From Hyparrhenia diplandra (lineage: Eukaryota; Streptophyta; Magnoliopsida; Poales; Poaceae): a stretch of DNA of 64,000 nt. The stretch's first letter is position 1; each line of letters begins with the position of its first letter. The translations under genes and the position numbers were made by a program. The stretch lies in contig JADLZK010004662.1 in NCBI GenBank assembly GCA_015847255.1, positions 62,001 to 126,000 of the forward strand, written 5' to 3'. Below, piece after piece: positions 23,687 through 35,602 of the stretch. The notes beneath the pieces were generated by a model that searched no databases, was not told the origin of the DNA, and saw nothing but the letters and a program-made list of their open reading frames with translations.

Positions 23687-26135
23687 AAGGTTACCCCTTT
23701 GCACTGCACCCTTAACCACCACTGAGACTCATAACCTCGACTAGGTATCATTGTCCAATGTCACCAATAAGTGTGAAAAACCAATGGTGGCCAGCCTCCA
23801 GACCCAGTTGTGATGATGATTCTGAGTAGTCAGTAGTTTATACTATACAATAATTTTCTTTTGGCAAAGGCGGCTGTGTGTCCAAAGCATCAAGGTGTGT
23901 TGTTTTGCGGCACCAGAATTATATTCAAATTGTTCATTCTGCTTTGATTCCTTGGAATTAAGTCTTTTTTCATCCCAACAGGAATACATTGAGTTGCGGC
24001 AAGAATGGAGGACAAAAAGGAATTGGTACCTCTAGATCCCTAACCAACATGGAAAATGCAAGTGCTAGGTCCATCTTCCATGCCCACAATTCAGGGTAGA
24101 GTGGCAAAGCCAACGTTGTCATGTGTGGCTTAACCAACCAAACAGACAGATGCAAACTATAACTTCCTAAAGCCTCCCTTTCCTATCTTTTGTTCTCTAG
24201 ATGCTATTCGTTGAACACCTCTCTAACATTGCTCTGATGATGTAGAACTTCCACTATACAGATGATATATTAGAGTGCTATATATAATGCTTGGAGTGGA
24301 CATCAGATTGCCCACCATTTTATATACCATCGATGTAGAAAGAGGAGGAAGTAATTTATTGTTTTTCACTCGTGCATGACTCACCAAATAAATTGACTTT
24401 ATAAGCGGCTCTTACATACTACACAGTCAATGGCACCAAACGCCTGGCATTGTCATAATCACAATGCTTAACACTAGAAAAAAATAATAAATTTTGTTAT
24501 TGAATCGGACCACCCTACATTAAAATCTTACCTATTGCAATGCTCACCACGCTAGCTAGGCTGACAAACTTTAATTGTCGCACTAACGCTACTGGACACC
24601 CGAGTACATGTAATTAGAAAAAAGGAATCGTGTGATATTCTGGAACCATATTGTTGTGGAAGTCAATACTGACAACGTCTTGCAATTAACACGGGATATA
24701 CATGTATGTCTGCTTATTGGTTAGCCTTTATGCATACATGTACCATCTAAAATAGATATTGCTTTTAATTTTGTGATCAAAATACTTATGCGAGCCAAAG
24801 CGCTTTTGTGGCCCTCCTGCTTCCATGCTGCAATATAAATAGTGTCTCTGTGCTTCAACTGTGTTGCATCATTCAGTAAGACAACCAGCTATGTGTCTCG
24901 AGGACTAGTGGTTGCGAAATTGCAAATGCATACAGTCATCGTGGGAGTGGGATGCATCTGGAGTTTCAGCTGCGGCAAATTAGAATTAGATTGAGACCAA
25001 AGACGTGTCGTACCAACCTGCAGTGGCTAAGAATGGTTAGGCCAGTAGATTGGCACTCACCGGAATCAGACACGCTGCAGTTGTGTTTGGCCATTGCTTG
25101 GCCAGTCTGTTTGCATAGCCATAAAGTTTTCGAGCTTTCTGATGGATATGTGCAAGAAATTGTCAACATCTATTATGGATATATAGTTCCTTACTACGGG
25201 TTGTTTACCTTTACACGATAACTAGGAAGTTTTCCAGGTGTGAATGTTGTTCATGGTCTGATGACACCTTGCGTTGGATGTTGTGCGTGAGCTGCGAGAT
25301 ATGAGTTCGGTGAAAATGAGAAAAATAACACCTGTACACGTTAATAAATGAAATGCATAACCCTTTTTCAGTCTGTAGTTCTTCCTGCTTGGCAGTGGTG
25401 TTTTCATTGCTGTAATGATCTGGACTGGGTCTTTTTCTAGAACTTGGATGATGTATGAATGCTTAACGTTGGTGTTGGTATATTTGAAATTAATACAAAA
25501 AGGCCGGGGTGCGGCGCCCTTGAACTCTAGTACCATAATACTTTTTTCAGTAATATTGTTTTTGAGTAATTAATTAACGCATTTCCTTGTAAAAATGATG
25601 ATCTTTTATTATTTTTATGAAACCTCCCAGAAGAATCAGCTATTGCTTATAATAACCAGGCCTTGTCCAGAAGTGTTCGTACTACCTTTATCCATTTCTC
25701 CATCCATAAGTCTCATACAGCACACCATCAACTACGCAGAAATATCTTGATAAAAAACTACACAAATATCCTACAAAATACATCACACGTTTTGTTGCCA
25801 GCAGCTACCCAGCAGCTCATGTGTCCCAAGATGGCATTTTCTTGATGCAAATCCATGCAGGATCAGTCGGTGCAGAGTGCGGTGCCAGCACGTACTAGAG
25901 TTTTTGAATGCCTTCGATGGAGTTGATGGCATCAGACATGGTCGAACGCTACCTTTGTAACAGCAAAATTGGAACTCCACGCCGAATCGCTGACACAACA
26001 CAACATTAGCCATTTGAGAACAGCTGGCAGCACCTCAGGAACTTATCTTGCCCTCTCGCTTTCTGGAGCGCCATGCTCCATTACTGGTTGTCACGCCACA
26101 AATATGTTCTATTCTCTAATATGCTCTGTCCTTCT
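23687..26135. other. Non-coding stretch
   Basis: No gene recognised. Contains a reverse-orientation copy of the promoter-like module at 24945-24975 (GGGATGCATCTGGAGTTTCA). Scattered short open frames lack domains. Confidence 0.45.
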
Positions 26136-26175
26136 AGAGCTGGAACTCCAGATGCATCCCATCCCCATTATACAG
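26136..26175 (+). repeat. Dispersed promoter-like module
   Basis: Reads GAGCTGGAACTCCAGATGCA followed by TCCCATCCCC. A TATA-like run (GCTATATATACATG) lies about 180 bases downstream at 26316-26329. Confidence 0.4.
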
Positions 26176-26831
26176 GCCTTTATGAGTATACGCTTTCAAT
26201 ACTAGAAATACTATACCAATGCAACAAATTGTTTGTATGTTAGCAAATGTGGAAGAGATGGGGCACATAGAGTTGTTTTTGTTTATATGTCCAGAGAAGA
26301 AATATGACTGATAGAGGCTATATATACATGCACTCTACAGCTCACAAAGACCAACCAGAAGTTATGATTCTGACGGTATATATTGATGCGTAGTACTCCT
26401 AACCACTTAATTTAAGCTTAGAGGCCATTCTCTTGATATAGAATATGTGGAACTCATTTAGAAGCCAATGGCCAAAGGCGCACTTTGGAATCCGATTTTG
26501 AGAAATATGCAGGCAATAATTTTAGGAGTCCTATATATATCGAGCTCACCGCCGGCGAACCGTCGGCCACCGCCCGTGTCGGCGGTCGCGGCCAGGCCGC
26601 GGCTGCGGATTCTACAGCCGGGTCGGAATAGAGGGGGGGGGGAACGCTGGACAATAACTTCCCGAACGCTCGCTGGCGTCGTTGTCGTCGTCCGCGGCGT
26701 CGTTGGCGGCGCCCTCGTGTCGCCGTCGTCCAGGGAGGGCCTGTAGCAGGCGGTGGGCTGCGGCCTGTTAAGCCTGGTCGGCACGAAGCCGGCGCCAACC
26801 TGGTCGGCACGGAAGATTGGCCGCCTCGCTC

Positions 26832-27368
26832 CCTCTATATATCCAACCGATCCAATCACATCAGAAAGAACATCCCATAAGATCCCTAGGAATCGCGCCA
26901 AGAAATCCTCTGCCGCCAGTAGCATCATCATGTCCACCGTATCCAAGCTGACGTATTGCTTCGACACCGGCAATGGGGGAGTGCAAGAAGCTTGGCGACT
27001 AGGTGCTGCCCTTCAATGGCAATGCCTACTATGAAACCGAGCCCAACGTTGGTTGGGCTCAACGCCGAGGAGGATGGCTGCATTTGCTTGTGCCCAGTCC
27101 CCTCCCAGCACACGACAACCACCGGAGTGCACGATGGTCATGGAGAAGTTGTGCCGCTATAACCCGAAGGACCATGACCGTCATGATGACGGCTGGTCGA
27201 GGATCAAGGGCACCACCACTGTTACATACAACAGTGATAGCAGGTACTACCTCGTCGAGCATTTCCCATGCCGCGAAAAATGTCTGTGTTGATGGCACCA
27301 AGGTTCGTGTCACCTTGCTTGGCCTCAAGTATGGTAGCAGGGGAGAGCTGCAAACCAAATGTACATAG
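26832..27368 (+). pseudogene. Unrecognised small gene fragment with promoter-like start
   Basis: A TATA-like CTCTATATATCC at 26832 is followed about 95 bases on by a methionine codon at 26932, opening a 34-codon frame with a DTGNGGV stretch. The coding signal then shifts frame: NGNAYYETEPNVGWAQ near 27005-27055, WSRIKGTTTVTYNSDSRYY near 27200-27255, and VCVDGTKVRVTLLGLKYG near 27285-27340, ending at a stop at 27366-27368. The pieces read like one small secreted or globular protein broken by indels, but I do not recognise the family. Confidence 0.3.
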
Positions 27369-27606
27369 CACCACCAGATCCTACGCATTATCCAAGAATC
27401 AATTTGTTGTTATTCTCATGCAATATTCTGCTTGTAGTGTGTTATTTTTCTTTTGCCATTCTTGTAGTTTTCAAATCACGACCTTCAGCTAGTACGTACT
27501 CCCTCCTTCAAGCTAGCGTACAACTAATTAAGTGGTCAGCCTGATGACTCCTAAGCTTTGTGAGCTAAGAGTCCCTTCCATCTCTCGGTCTTGTTTCTAC
27601 AATGAA

Positions 27607-27830
27607 TACTAGGACCCCATGTATTATGTTGGAATGTCAGAGGTATTAAGTCTGAAAAAAGTAGAATGTTGTTCAAGATAGAGTCTCTTAAAGCTTTTGT
27701 GACATTGTATGCCTCCAAGAAACTAAACGCAGAAACTTTGATATCATGCTTATATCTGAAATATTTGCTTTCCATCCTAGAGACGTCTGAGTTTCTATAC
27801 CTCCAAGAAACTAAACAATATATAGTGCTT
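27607..27830 (+). pseudogene. LINE ORF2 5' fragment (endonuclease start)
   Basis: Reads LLCWNVRGIKSEKS near 27627-27668, the conserved start of plant LINE endonucleases. After a frame change it reads IVCLQETK near 27706-27729, the next conserved block. A second LQETK-like copy follows at 27800-27818. Nothing of the rest of the element is nearby. Confidence 0.6.
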
Positions 27831-27933
27831 CTGGTGGGCTGCTTACTGTTATTTGGAAGTCTTCTATTTTTCAGGACCACCTTGTCAGTAGCGTAGCCAA
27901 GATTTTAGGGTAACGTGGTCCAACTTGCCATTT

Positions 27934-28076
27934 TTTAACATTATATACAATACAAAGAAATATGAGGTATGGAATTTCTCAAACGCAAATATAGCAATAC
28001 ATCCTAATTGAAAAGGTCTTAGAAAAACTCAAGATCAACAAAAGAATATGGAAGAGACACGTGCACCCGATGAAAT
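27934..28076 (+). repeat. Segmental duplication, part 1 copy A
   Basis: Matches 32791-32943 in direct orientation with scattered substitutions and homopolymer differences. Confidence 0.75.
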
Positions 28077-28260
28077 CAAAGAACAATTTCCACAACATGG
28101 AGCTGGACGGGAATAAAAATCAACATCAAAAGCGGAATCCATCACCCGACTCAAAGATCCTGCAGATGCGGAGACTTTAGTGAGTTCTTTAATTTGAATC
28201 TGATAAGTCTCTCCCATGTCAAGTTTGATGGGTAGAAATAATTTGGTATCCCATACTCCT

Positions 28261-29351
28261 GATTTTTTTTTTTAATAAAGGAATTAACATTCCGGCCTCT
28301 ACTCTGTAATACACAGTGCTTGACCACACACAACCAAACGTATTACAAAAACTAAGAATAAAAGACTTTAGTACATGAAGATAAATGTACTAAAGATGTA
28401 CTACATCCAAAAAAGAATTGAGTTTACTACTCAAGACAGTGCTAAAGATATCGATGTCGCTTCATGGCGGTCTTCGAATCAGCCACCATGCCTTGAACAA
28501 CGTGCACCAAAATAAACTTGAAATAAACTCATTGGATAGAGACAGCCCCCACTGTAGCTGGCAAATCGGCCCGCACTTGAAATCGTGTGCCCTCACCGTT
28601 GCCCCTCCTCCTTGATGTATCGGTGGCGTTCGAATAGCCACCATCGATCTTTTGTGCGGGAGGAAGACCCCGAATTGTCTTCGATTCGTCGACTATGTGC
28701 ATTGTCGGGGCACCGAGGTGCATCGTGGACGCCAAATATTGTCGTCAATAGAAAAGCATGTCGTTGCTCACTTTGTTAGAATGCGTGAGGAACGGCTGCC
28801 ATTGCAATGTAAGAACACCTCGCGCAACGCCTTCAGGAAAGAACATGACGTCCATAGGGCGTCATCGTTGCAACTTTCGCCCGATGATCTTGCATACTAT
28901 GGCAGCACCATCTCCGGCAGTCAAGGGAGGCGATGACATGCAGGCCCCCGGATCTGGTCCCAGCGCACCGCCACTCCAGCCATGGGAAAGCCGGATCCGG
29001 AGAGGGCGGGGGTAGGGCGCCCATGACACGCCCCGGATCGGAGGCGCGCAGCGCAGGCGCGCGAGGTCTTCCAGCCGGCGTGCAACCCGGACACCCTGCG
29101 AATCGTCGAGGCGACGGTGGGGTCCCGCTGCCCACGGAAGCCGACGCGACGGCGGCGGTTGGGAACGGCGCGTCGTCGCGGACGGGCGACGTCCCAGGGC
29201 TGGCGGAGCAGATCCTGCGGCGTATACGAGATATACCGAAGAGGTTGACGCTGAGGCAGCTATTGAGATCGACAAGGACCCCCGTACATCTGGCCGAGGT
29301 CGGCGGCATTGCCGTGGGAGTAGAGCATCGTTGCAGAGGCCTGCGCGTTCA
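28261..29351 (-). mobile_element. Retroelement-like insertion in copy A (uncertain)
   Basis: On the minus strand this ends in GAGGCCGGAATGTTAATTCC followed by a poly(A) (plus-strand T run at 28263-28272), similar to tails of grass non-LTR elements. The body is GC-rich to about 29350. It interrupts what is otherwise colinear between the two segmental copies. No RT or gag domain was identified; long open readings on both strands look compositional. Confidence 0.35.
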
Positions 29352-29885
29352 GAATTTCCCGTTCCTAGAAATTTTTAAAAAGAAACGATATGTTTAAAAC
29401 AAACATGCTCATCCCAACAAAGATGTTCTTGTATTGTAGCAAAAAAAAAAAAAAAGATCGAGCCAATTTAGAAGATCATAAATTAGCATAATATTCAGAT
29501 CAGAATTCAAATACTATATTGTTATTCTTCTTAATGGTTTATAATCATGCACATTGAGTTTCACCATACTCTAAACAACGTTGCTCTTTGGTATAAGGAG
29601 AAAGGGAAAACAAATCCAGCACATATAAGCGGATAATTATACCAGTAAATGCATTGTTTATTGTGGTAGCAAGAATATCAAGATTCATAGAATATTAGTT
29701 CACTAGTATATAACAGATTCATATATAAGGTAATTCTGGGAGCCATGCATAGTGCAGCACTGCAGCACATTTAGCTAAAGGTCGACAGTGCAACATTCAC
29801 TTACGAGGTTACTAGAACTGAAGATTCAAAAATTAACCCAAGTTGAGCCCTGCTTAGCACATGCTGCGAGATTTTGCTGACTGCG
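29352..29885 (+). repeat. Segmental duplication, part 2 copy A
   Basis: Matches 33522-34084 plus 34863-34890 in direct orientation. It shows the empty site (GCTTAGCACATGCTGCGAG, 29853-29871) where copy B carries a CACTA-type insertion. Confidence 0.8.
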
Positions 29886-31251
29886 AGATCTATATAACTA
29901 TATTAACAGCACATAGACAGGCAAACTGAAGGCAAGTTGTTCCTAGGATTAAATCAACTGACACAGAAAAAATATTAACTGCTAGTGTTGGCCAACAGAG
30001 ATACAAAAACTGCTACTGAAGATCAAAACACCAAACAGCTCGACCTTGCAAGCAAATTTAACATGACCAAAACAGATTGATTGACACGAAGTTCGAAACA
30101 CAGGTGCACCACATCATTAGTGATCCATTCCAACAGAGAGACCCAAAAGGATAGTCAGAGTTGCTTCTTTCCCTGTGGCTTCAATCTTTGTTCCCTCCAA
30201 ACTCATGACCCCACGGTAAGCGACTGAGCAAAAGAAGTTCTTGGTTACTTGCTATTTTGTCATGTTGAGGGAGAAAAAAACTAGTCACAAACAGAATAAC
30301 TTTTGGAGCTATGGACAGTCAACAAATTAGTTAGGTACGCAAGAAAGTTTTTCTCCAGGGAAACTTCAAATCCATTAAAAGTTGAAAAGGGCAAATGTAA
30401 TGCAAACAAAACATTTCTGAAACTTCTACACTGAAAAAATGCAAATTGCTACTTATTGCATAAGCAAAGGCACAAAGGCTGCAGCGAACTAAAACTACCA
30501 GGAAAAGGCTCACTAGCTACCATGGAATTACCTACAGCAAAATCTGAGAGAACTGAATATTCGGTGAACAATTTAGGCAACCAGCCTATGAATAGCAGTG
30601 TTAATCCAAATAAAAATTGCTCTCCAGATACACAAGCAATCAAGCAGAGATTGAATACTATCGAATATTTTATAAATTCATAATCGGAAAGATAGTGAGA
30701 CAAGATTTCATCCTTGCTCTTCTTTGAGTGCAGAATAATCACTAAATTTATACTCGGAAATACAATGAGATAAGATTGACAAATTTATACTACATAACAA
30801 AGACATCAAGTGGCACAGAGATCGCAATCAGTTAATTGGTTAGCAGCTCATTCCAGCTGTGTAGCGCCAACCCAACTTGGTAGCACATAGACCATAGCAG
30901 AAAATTGTAAACATCGCTAAAGCCAATAGGGAGTAAGCTGATTCAAACAAACCTATATTGTCAGGTTTGCATAATCTCAGACATCCACAGTTCAGCAAGC
31001 ATTGTTATATAAGCCACACCACACGTATCAAACAATCTTTACCACTCATCAGGCACACTGTTCAGCACTGAACTCCAACCTGAGTTACCAAAAAAAAAAA
31101 AAAAAAAAAAAACAAAGGCATGCTAATTCATCCTTTTCCCACAAATCCCCACCCCAGAACTCAATCAAATAAGCTAAGCTAGGAAAGGCGAAGGAAATAA
31201 AATGGGAGCAGTCAATGGATGTCCCTTGCACATCTGCTGGCTCGAGCAAAG
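29886..31251. other. Non-coding stretch
   Basis: No confirmed gene. On the minus strand 30225-30118 reads YRGVMSLEGTKIEATGKEA and on to a stop after an acceptor-like TTGCTCAG, so it could be a terminal exon of an unknown gene. A pure A run of about 22 bases is at 31089-31110. Confidence 0.4.
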
Positions 31252-32376
31252 CTACAGGCGCTGCTTGGCTCCGTCAAGCGCCGACCTGGTGACGGCTGCA
31301 ACAGCGGACCAGACAAGCACAAAAAAATTCCTAAATGAACCAGGTGGCAGGGAACCATGCACCTGGTGAAACACATACACCTTTTGGTTGTCCTGGGGAA
31401 AATAAAGCACAAGCTGAAATTAAACAATGTAAGCACACTTGCCGACCAAGCACTTCGGCCTGAGAAAGAAACCTGCCGATAACCAAGAGGATAGTTTATT
31501 TGCGTTTGAAAAACAAAATTGACTAAACTAGGCAATGACTATAAACACTACAAAGTTAAAACTGAATGAAATAACTAAATTTGGCATCTCACTGGTCTTC
31601 CCTTAGCACAAGGTACCAAGGAATAAATAAATATATAAACTGACCATTTCAGTATAGTATACCAATATGCATAAAACAACTCCTGCATCTTGGGATCACC
31701 TAAAAAATGCGTCCAGTTATGATAAATGAGAAATGCAATTTATTTTGTCATTTGAGATTTGTTGGAAAATTCTTATTCACATGGTTTTGACCATGAAGGT
31801 GAGAATAACTTTGATAGCTATTGGCTTCTAATTGCTGATGACAAAATTTTAAAAAAGATATTTGAAACATCAAAATTAACAAAGGTAAACACAAGCTCAG
31901 AATAGTTTGACACAACGATTAAAAGTAAAGTGATAAGATTAAAGAGGTTACATGGGTGCACTGGATCCTAGTCATGGCACTCCACTACGAGTCTAAATAA
32001 TTTCAATCACTGTACAAAGTGCAGTACCGACACTTATATAGCAATGAAATGAAGAAGGGAATCAAAACAAGAAAAAGCCAGTTACTTGACAATCTGGTCC
32101 ACACAACAACCAATCAAAGCACACCAGCCAAATCCCCACCCCATAAAACTCTCCCCACGAGCGCGAGAAAAGCAACCAATTTGCAGCCACCCAAGCACAC
32201 TATAGCACGCCAACGAGACAGCAAAATTAGCAGAATTAAGTGGTACTTCCCGTCTCCCACGCAGTAGTCGACAACAGAAACACCACGCGACAGAACGCCG
32301 CCGACGCAGTAACAGCTCACTGCTAACAAACTCATCACCTCCGCGGCACCGGGCGCAGCATGGGGCCGTTCCCCAT
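31252..32376 (-). CDS. Putative small multi-exon gene, unrecognised
   Basis: Three exon-like blocks on the minus strand. First, 32376-32339 begins MGNGPMLRPVPR and stops at a GAG|GTGATG donor. Second, 31699-31641 follows a TTTTTTAG acceptor and reads DPKMQELFYAYWYTILKWS. Third, 31392-31252 follows a pyrimidine-rich TTTTCCCCAG acceptor, reads DNQKVYVFHQVHGSL and then a hydrophobic stretch (NFFVLVWSAVAAVTRSAL), and ends at TAG. The second and third join in phase if the donor before GTTTAT is used. The first and second are not in phase, so at least one more exon is missing or the gene is decayed. The product would be about 80-100 residues with one possible membrane segment. I do not know the family. 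Confidence 0.35.
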
Positions 32377-32790
32377 CTCACCAGATATCGAATCTGACGA
32401 GTCGGCGGCGTGTGCGCCTGGCGAGACACAGGCGAACGGAGCAGCGCGCAGGCCCCATAGCGTAGCAGCAGGCGGTGGGCCGGCTCCTGGCTAGGGGTTT
32501 AGCCCGCAGGATGCACCGGACTCGCACGTCATCGCGGCTCGCCTCACGGCTCATACTCTCACTTGGACCTCGGTGCTCCGTTCCTCACCAGTCACCACCC
32601 AGAGAAGAGTGACAAGAGAAGGACGGGAAACAAAGGCAGGCCGAGGATGATGCCCACAGGCAGAGGCCAACACGTAGAGGATTAAAAAAAAGAAGCAAAC
32701 ACACAAGAACCATTCATCTCACAACGAACAGCCCACAGAAAGTGACTGATAAGAAAACAGTCCATCAGGCGACTGCTAACAATTAATTCT

Positions 32791-32943
32791 ATTTAACATT
32801 ATATACAATACAGAGAAATATGAGGTACGTTATTTCTGAAACACAAATATAGCAATACAACCAAATTGAAAAGGTCTTAGAAAAAAAAAAACTTAAGATC
32901 AACAAAAAGAATATGGAAGTGGCACGTGCACCCGGTGAAATGA
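32791..32943 (+). repeat. Segmental duplication, part 1 copy B
   Basis: Direct copy of 27934-28076, about 4.9 kb away. Confidence 0.75.
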
Positions 32944-33199
32944 ACCTATACTCCTGATGACCATTGTGTTATCTTTAGCTCTATGGTTTAGCTGGAACTT
33001 TTACTCTAGTTTAGTTGGAAGTTGGAACTGATGTTTGAATTCTGATGGGGTGATGGATATGTAGTTCTGTATTTTTTTTTTTTTTTTTTGGCCTGTGTGT
33101 TGTACACCTGTACTCCTATGAATTCTAGTCTCTGAACTTATGAATCAGTTATTAGTAGTCCTATGAACTGTTGCATATGAACTTATGAATTATTTAGTA

Positions 33200-33348
33200 C
33201 TCCCTCCGTTTTTAAATTATAGTTCACTTTGGTTTTTCTACATACATTGATTTTTGTTATGCACCTAGTTATGCCCTATGTCTAGATACATAGTAAATCA
33301 AATGAATCTAGAAAAGCCAAAGTGAACTACAATTTGGAACGGAGGGAG
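33200..33348. mobile_element. Stowaway MITE (149 bp)
   Basis: Ends CTCCCTCCGT and ACGGAGGGAG with TA on both outer sides (33198-33199 and 33349-33350), the hallmark of Stowaway (mariner-type) MITEs. The inverted repeat continues inward through AGTTCACTTTGG and its complement. Confidence 0.92.
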
Positions 33349-33521
33349 TAGTGGTTATCAGCTTATGTAGTTGTGCAATGGTTCTTTTTTAAATGTCTTA
33401 GCTGTACTTATAGCTGCCGCAAGCTGTTGCCGAGGACAACAGCTAAAAGTCTTAGCTAGCTAGCTATTTTGAAACTTGATTCCAATAGCTCATTTTTTTC
33501 TTATAACTCCCCCAAGTGTTG

Positions 33522-34890
33522 AGATTTCCAAGTCCTATAAATTTAAAAAGAAAAGAATGATATGTTTAAAAGAAACATGAAATTCATTCCAACAAAGATG
33601 TTCTTGTATTGTATCAAAAAAGATTGAGCCACTTTAGAAGATCATAAAGTAGCACTATGTTTGGATCAGAGTTCAAATATTATATTGTGATTCTTCTTAA
33701 TGGTTCATAATCATTCACAACGAGTTTCACCATACTCTAAACGATGTTGTTCTGGTATAAGGAAAGGGAAAACGAATGTAGCACATATAAGAGGATAATT
33801 ATACCAGTAAATGCATTGTTTATTGTGGTAGCAGGAATATCAAGATTCTTATAATATTAGCTCACTAGTATATAATAGATTCATAAATAAATATGGTGAT
33901 TCTGGGAGCCATAGTGCAGCACTGCAGCACATTTACCTAATGGTTGACAGTGTAACATTCAGTTATAAGGTTAATGGACCTTAAGATTCAAAAATAAACC
34001 CAACACATTTAGCTAAAGGTCGACAGTGCAACATTCACTTTCGAGGTTAATGGAACTGAAGATTCAAAAGTTGAGCCCTGCTTACACTACTACAGGATTG
34101 AACTCGTGTGGTGTTTGGATTTCATTTTCCGTGGTGGCGGGCTTTTAAGAAAAACCGCCACGGAAAATCACTCAATTAACCGTGGCGATTTTTTTTAAGA
34201 TTTACCGCGGTAAATCGATTAAAATGGCGGTTTTTATAAAAAAACCGCCATGGTTAATGAGGCCCAAACGTCCAGCCCACATTACAATGAGCAGCCCATA
34301 ACAGCCCGATAAAAAGCCATACTATAAAAGCGAGAAGTTGGGAACCCTAACTCATTGGATTCCCTCCCTCACGGCCCGCCCCACTCTCTCTCTCTCCCGT
34401 CCTCACCTCCCCTCCCCTCTCCTCTCACATCATGGCGGCCGGACCAAAAAAGGCGACCAAAGGGCGGCAAAAAACTGAGCAGCCTTGCGGGCGGTGGCGA
34501 CCAAGCGCAGCGGCGGCCAAGGGGCCTGGGCCCGGCAAGGCGTGCGGGCTCTTTCGGCCTTCCCCTTCCCGGCTGCGTGTGGCTCCCGCTCCTCCCGGCG
34601 GTGGCGCCGCCCCCGACGGATCCGGCGGCGGGGGCGGCCTCGGCTCGAATCCCGCCCGCGGCGGCGGCGCGAAACCCTAGCGGCGGCGGGCCTGATCTGG
34701 GCTTTTTGTTTTTAATTTTTTATTATCCATGGCGGGCAATATAACCGCCACGAAAATCCAGCATTTTCCGTGACCCTACGTCGGTGGCGGTTGTGGCGGT
34801 GATAAAAAACCGCCACCGAAAAATCTCTTTTGACCGCCACGGAAAATCTTTTTATCTAGTAGCACATCCTGCGAGATTTTGTTGAGTGCT
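33522..34890 (+). repeat. Segmental duplication, part 2 copy B (interrupted)
   Basis: Direct copy of 29352-29885, interrupted at 34085-34862 by a CACTA-type element. It also contains a local tandem duplication of about 75-85 bp (around 33930-34005 and 34006-34080) around the GACAGTG(T/C)AACATTCA phrase, absent from copy A. Confidence 0.8.
34085..34862. mobile_element. Small non-autonomous CACTA-type element
   Basis: Starts CACTACTACAGG and ends CTAGTAG, with repeated CCGTGGCGG / CCGCCACGG subterminal motifs at both ends (34122-34250 and 34730-34850), the architecture of CACTA elements. The right end lacks the final TG and the target duplication is not intact; comparison with the empty site at 29853-29871 suggests a small deletion there. 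The middle (34340-34680) is very GC-rich and open in several frames, possibly a captured host fragment. No transposase. Confidence 0.65.
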
Positions 34891-35039
34891 CCCATATGTC
34901 GACAAATATATTAGGACATGCCCTTTTGGTGGTCATACCCTTGGCTTGCCATCGGACCATCTATTAGGATGGAAGAGTTGATAAATTGAATGCAAGCATC
35001 TTTGAGCTTGCTTTGCGGTGGTGCTGGTCGGCTAGAGCT

Positions 35040-35466
35040 AAAGTGGTTGCGACATTAACGGTTTGCGCCGGCGCGGCGCGGGCGGCGCTTAGGGGGGCGG
35101 TGGCGGGGGCGGGCATGCGCGGTGAGGGAGGGGGCGTTGGCAAGAGAGCAAGAGGCGGGGAAAATATATTTCTTTATTCCTTGCCTCTAAGAGATTACTG
35201 AGACCCCTTACTTATATAACCAATATCTTATACAAGCAATCTCTTTTTTTTTTTTCTAGTAAGAGACTCCCTTATAGATCGAGAATATCTCCTTCACACC
35301 AAAAGTCCTAAATTATCCCAACCAAACTCCTGCAGTAATTTCGAAAAAAACCGCGGAAAGGCGGGCCCGGCGGGGAGATCAAGGTGACGCCTGGGCCAAG
35401 GCCCCCCCACTGCGGCTGCGGGCCTCTTGGGCCGCCCCTGCAGGCCCCACCGCTTGGGATGTGACA
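35040..35466 (-). repeat. Old solo LTR
   Basis: On the minus strand it starts TGTCACATCCC at 35466. The middle (GAGTTTGGTTGGGATAAT, GACTTTTGG, a TATATAAG and a GGAATAAAG near 35180) is recognisably related to the LTRs at 40166-40660 and 48309-48716. No internal retroelement sequence adjoins it. The 3' limit near 35040 is approximate. Confidence 0.55.
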
Positions 35467-35602
35467 AGTCATCATGTGTATGCAAAGATCCTGACTCATC
35501 CTATACCTGAAAAAAATATGAAATAAAATCATATAACAATTACCTAGCACGTTATGTACATATAACAAGTGAATGCACACGACGGAATAAATTTGGGAAG
35601 TA

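Noticed and set aside
26454..26973. Minus-strand ORFs of about 118 and 171 codons
   Set aside because: Compositionally driven Pro/Arg/Ala readings of a GC-rich patch, no motif, mutually overlapping frames.
28833..29397. Overlapping ORFs of about 137-158 codons on both strands
   Set aside because: GC-rich compositional openness; no family resemblance and no splice or start support.
32082..32429. Minus-strand ORFs of 115 and 74 codons
   Set aside because: The better model uses only 32376-32339 as a first exon ending at a splice donor; the longer frames run through the intron.
34355..34744. GC-rich ORFs inside the small CACTA-type element as a real gene
   Set aside because: Several frames open at once and no domain; kept only as possible captured sequence.
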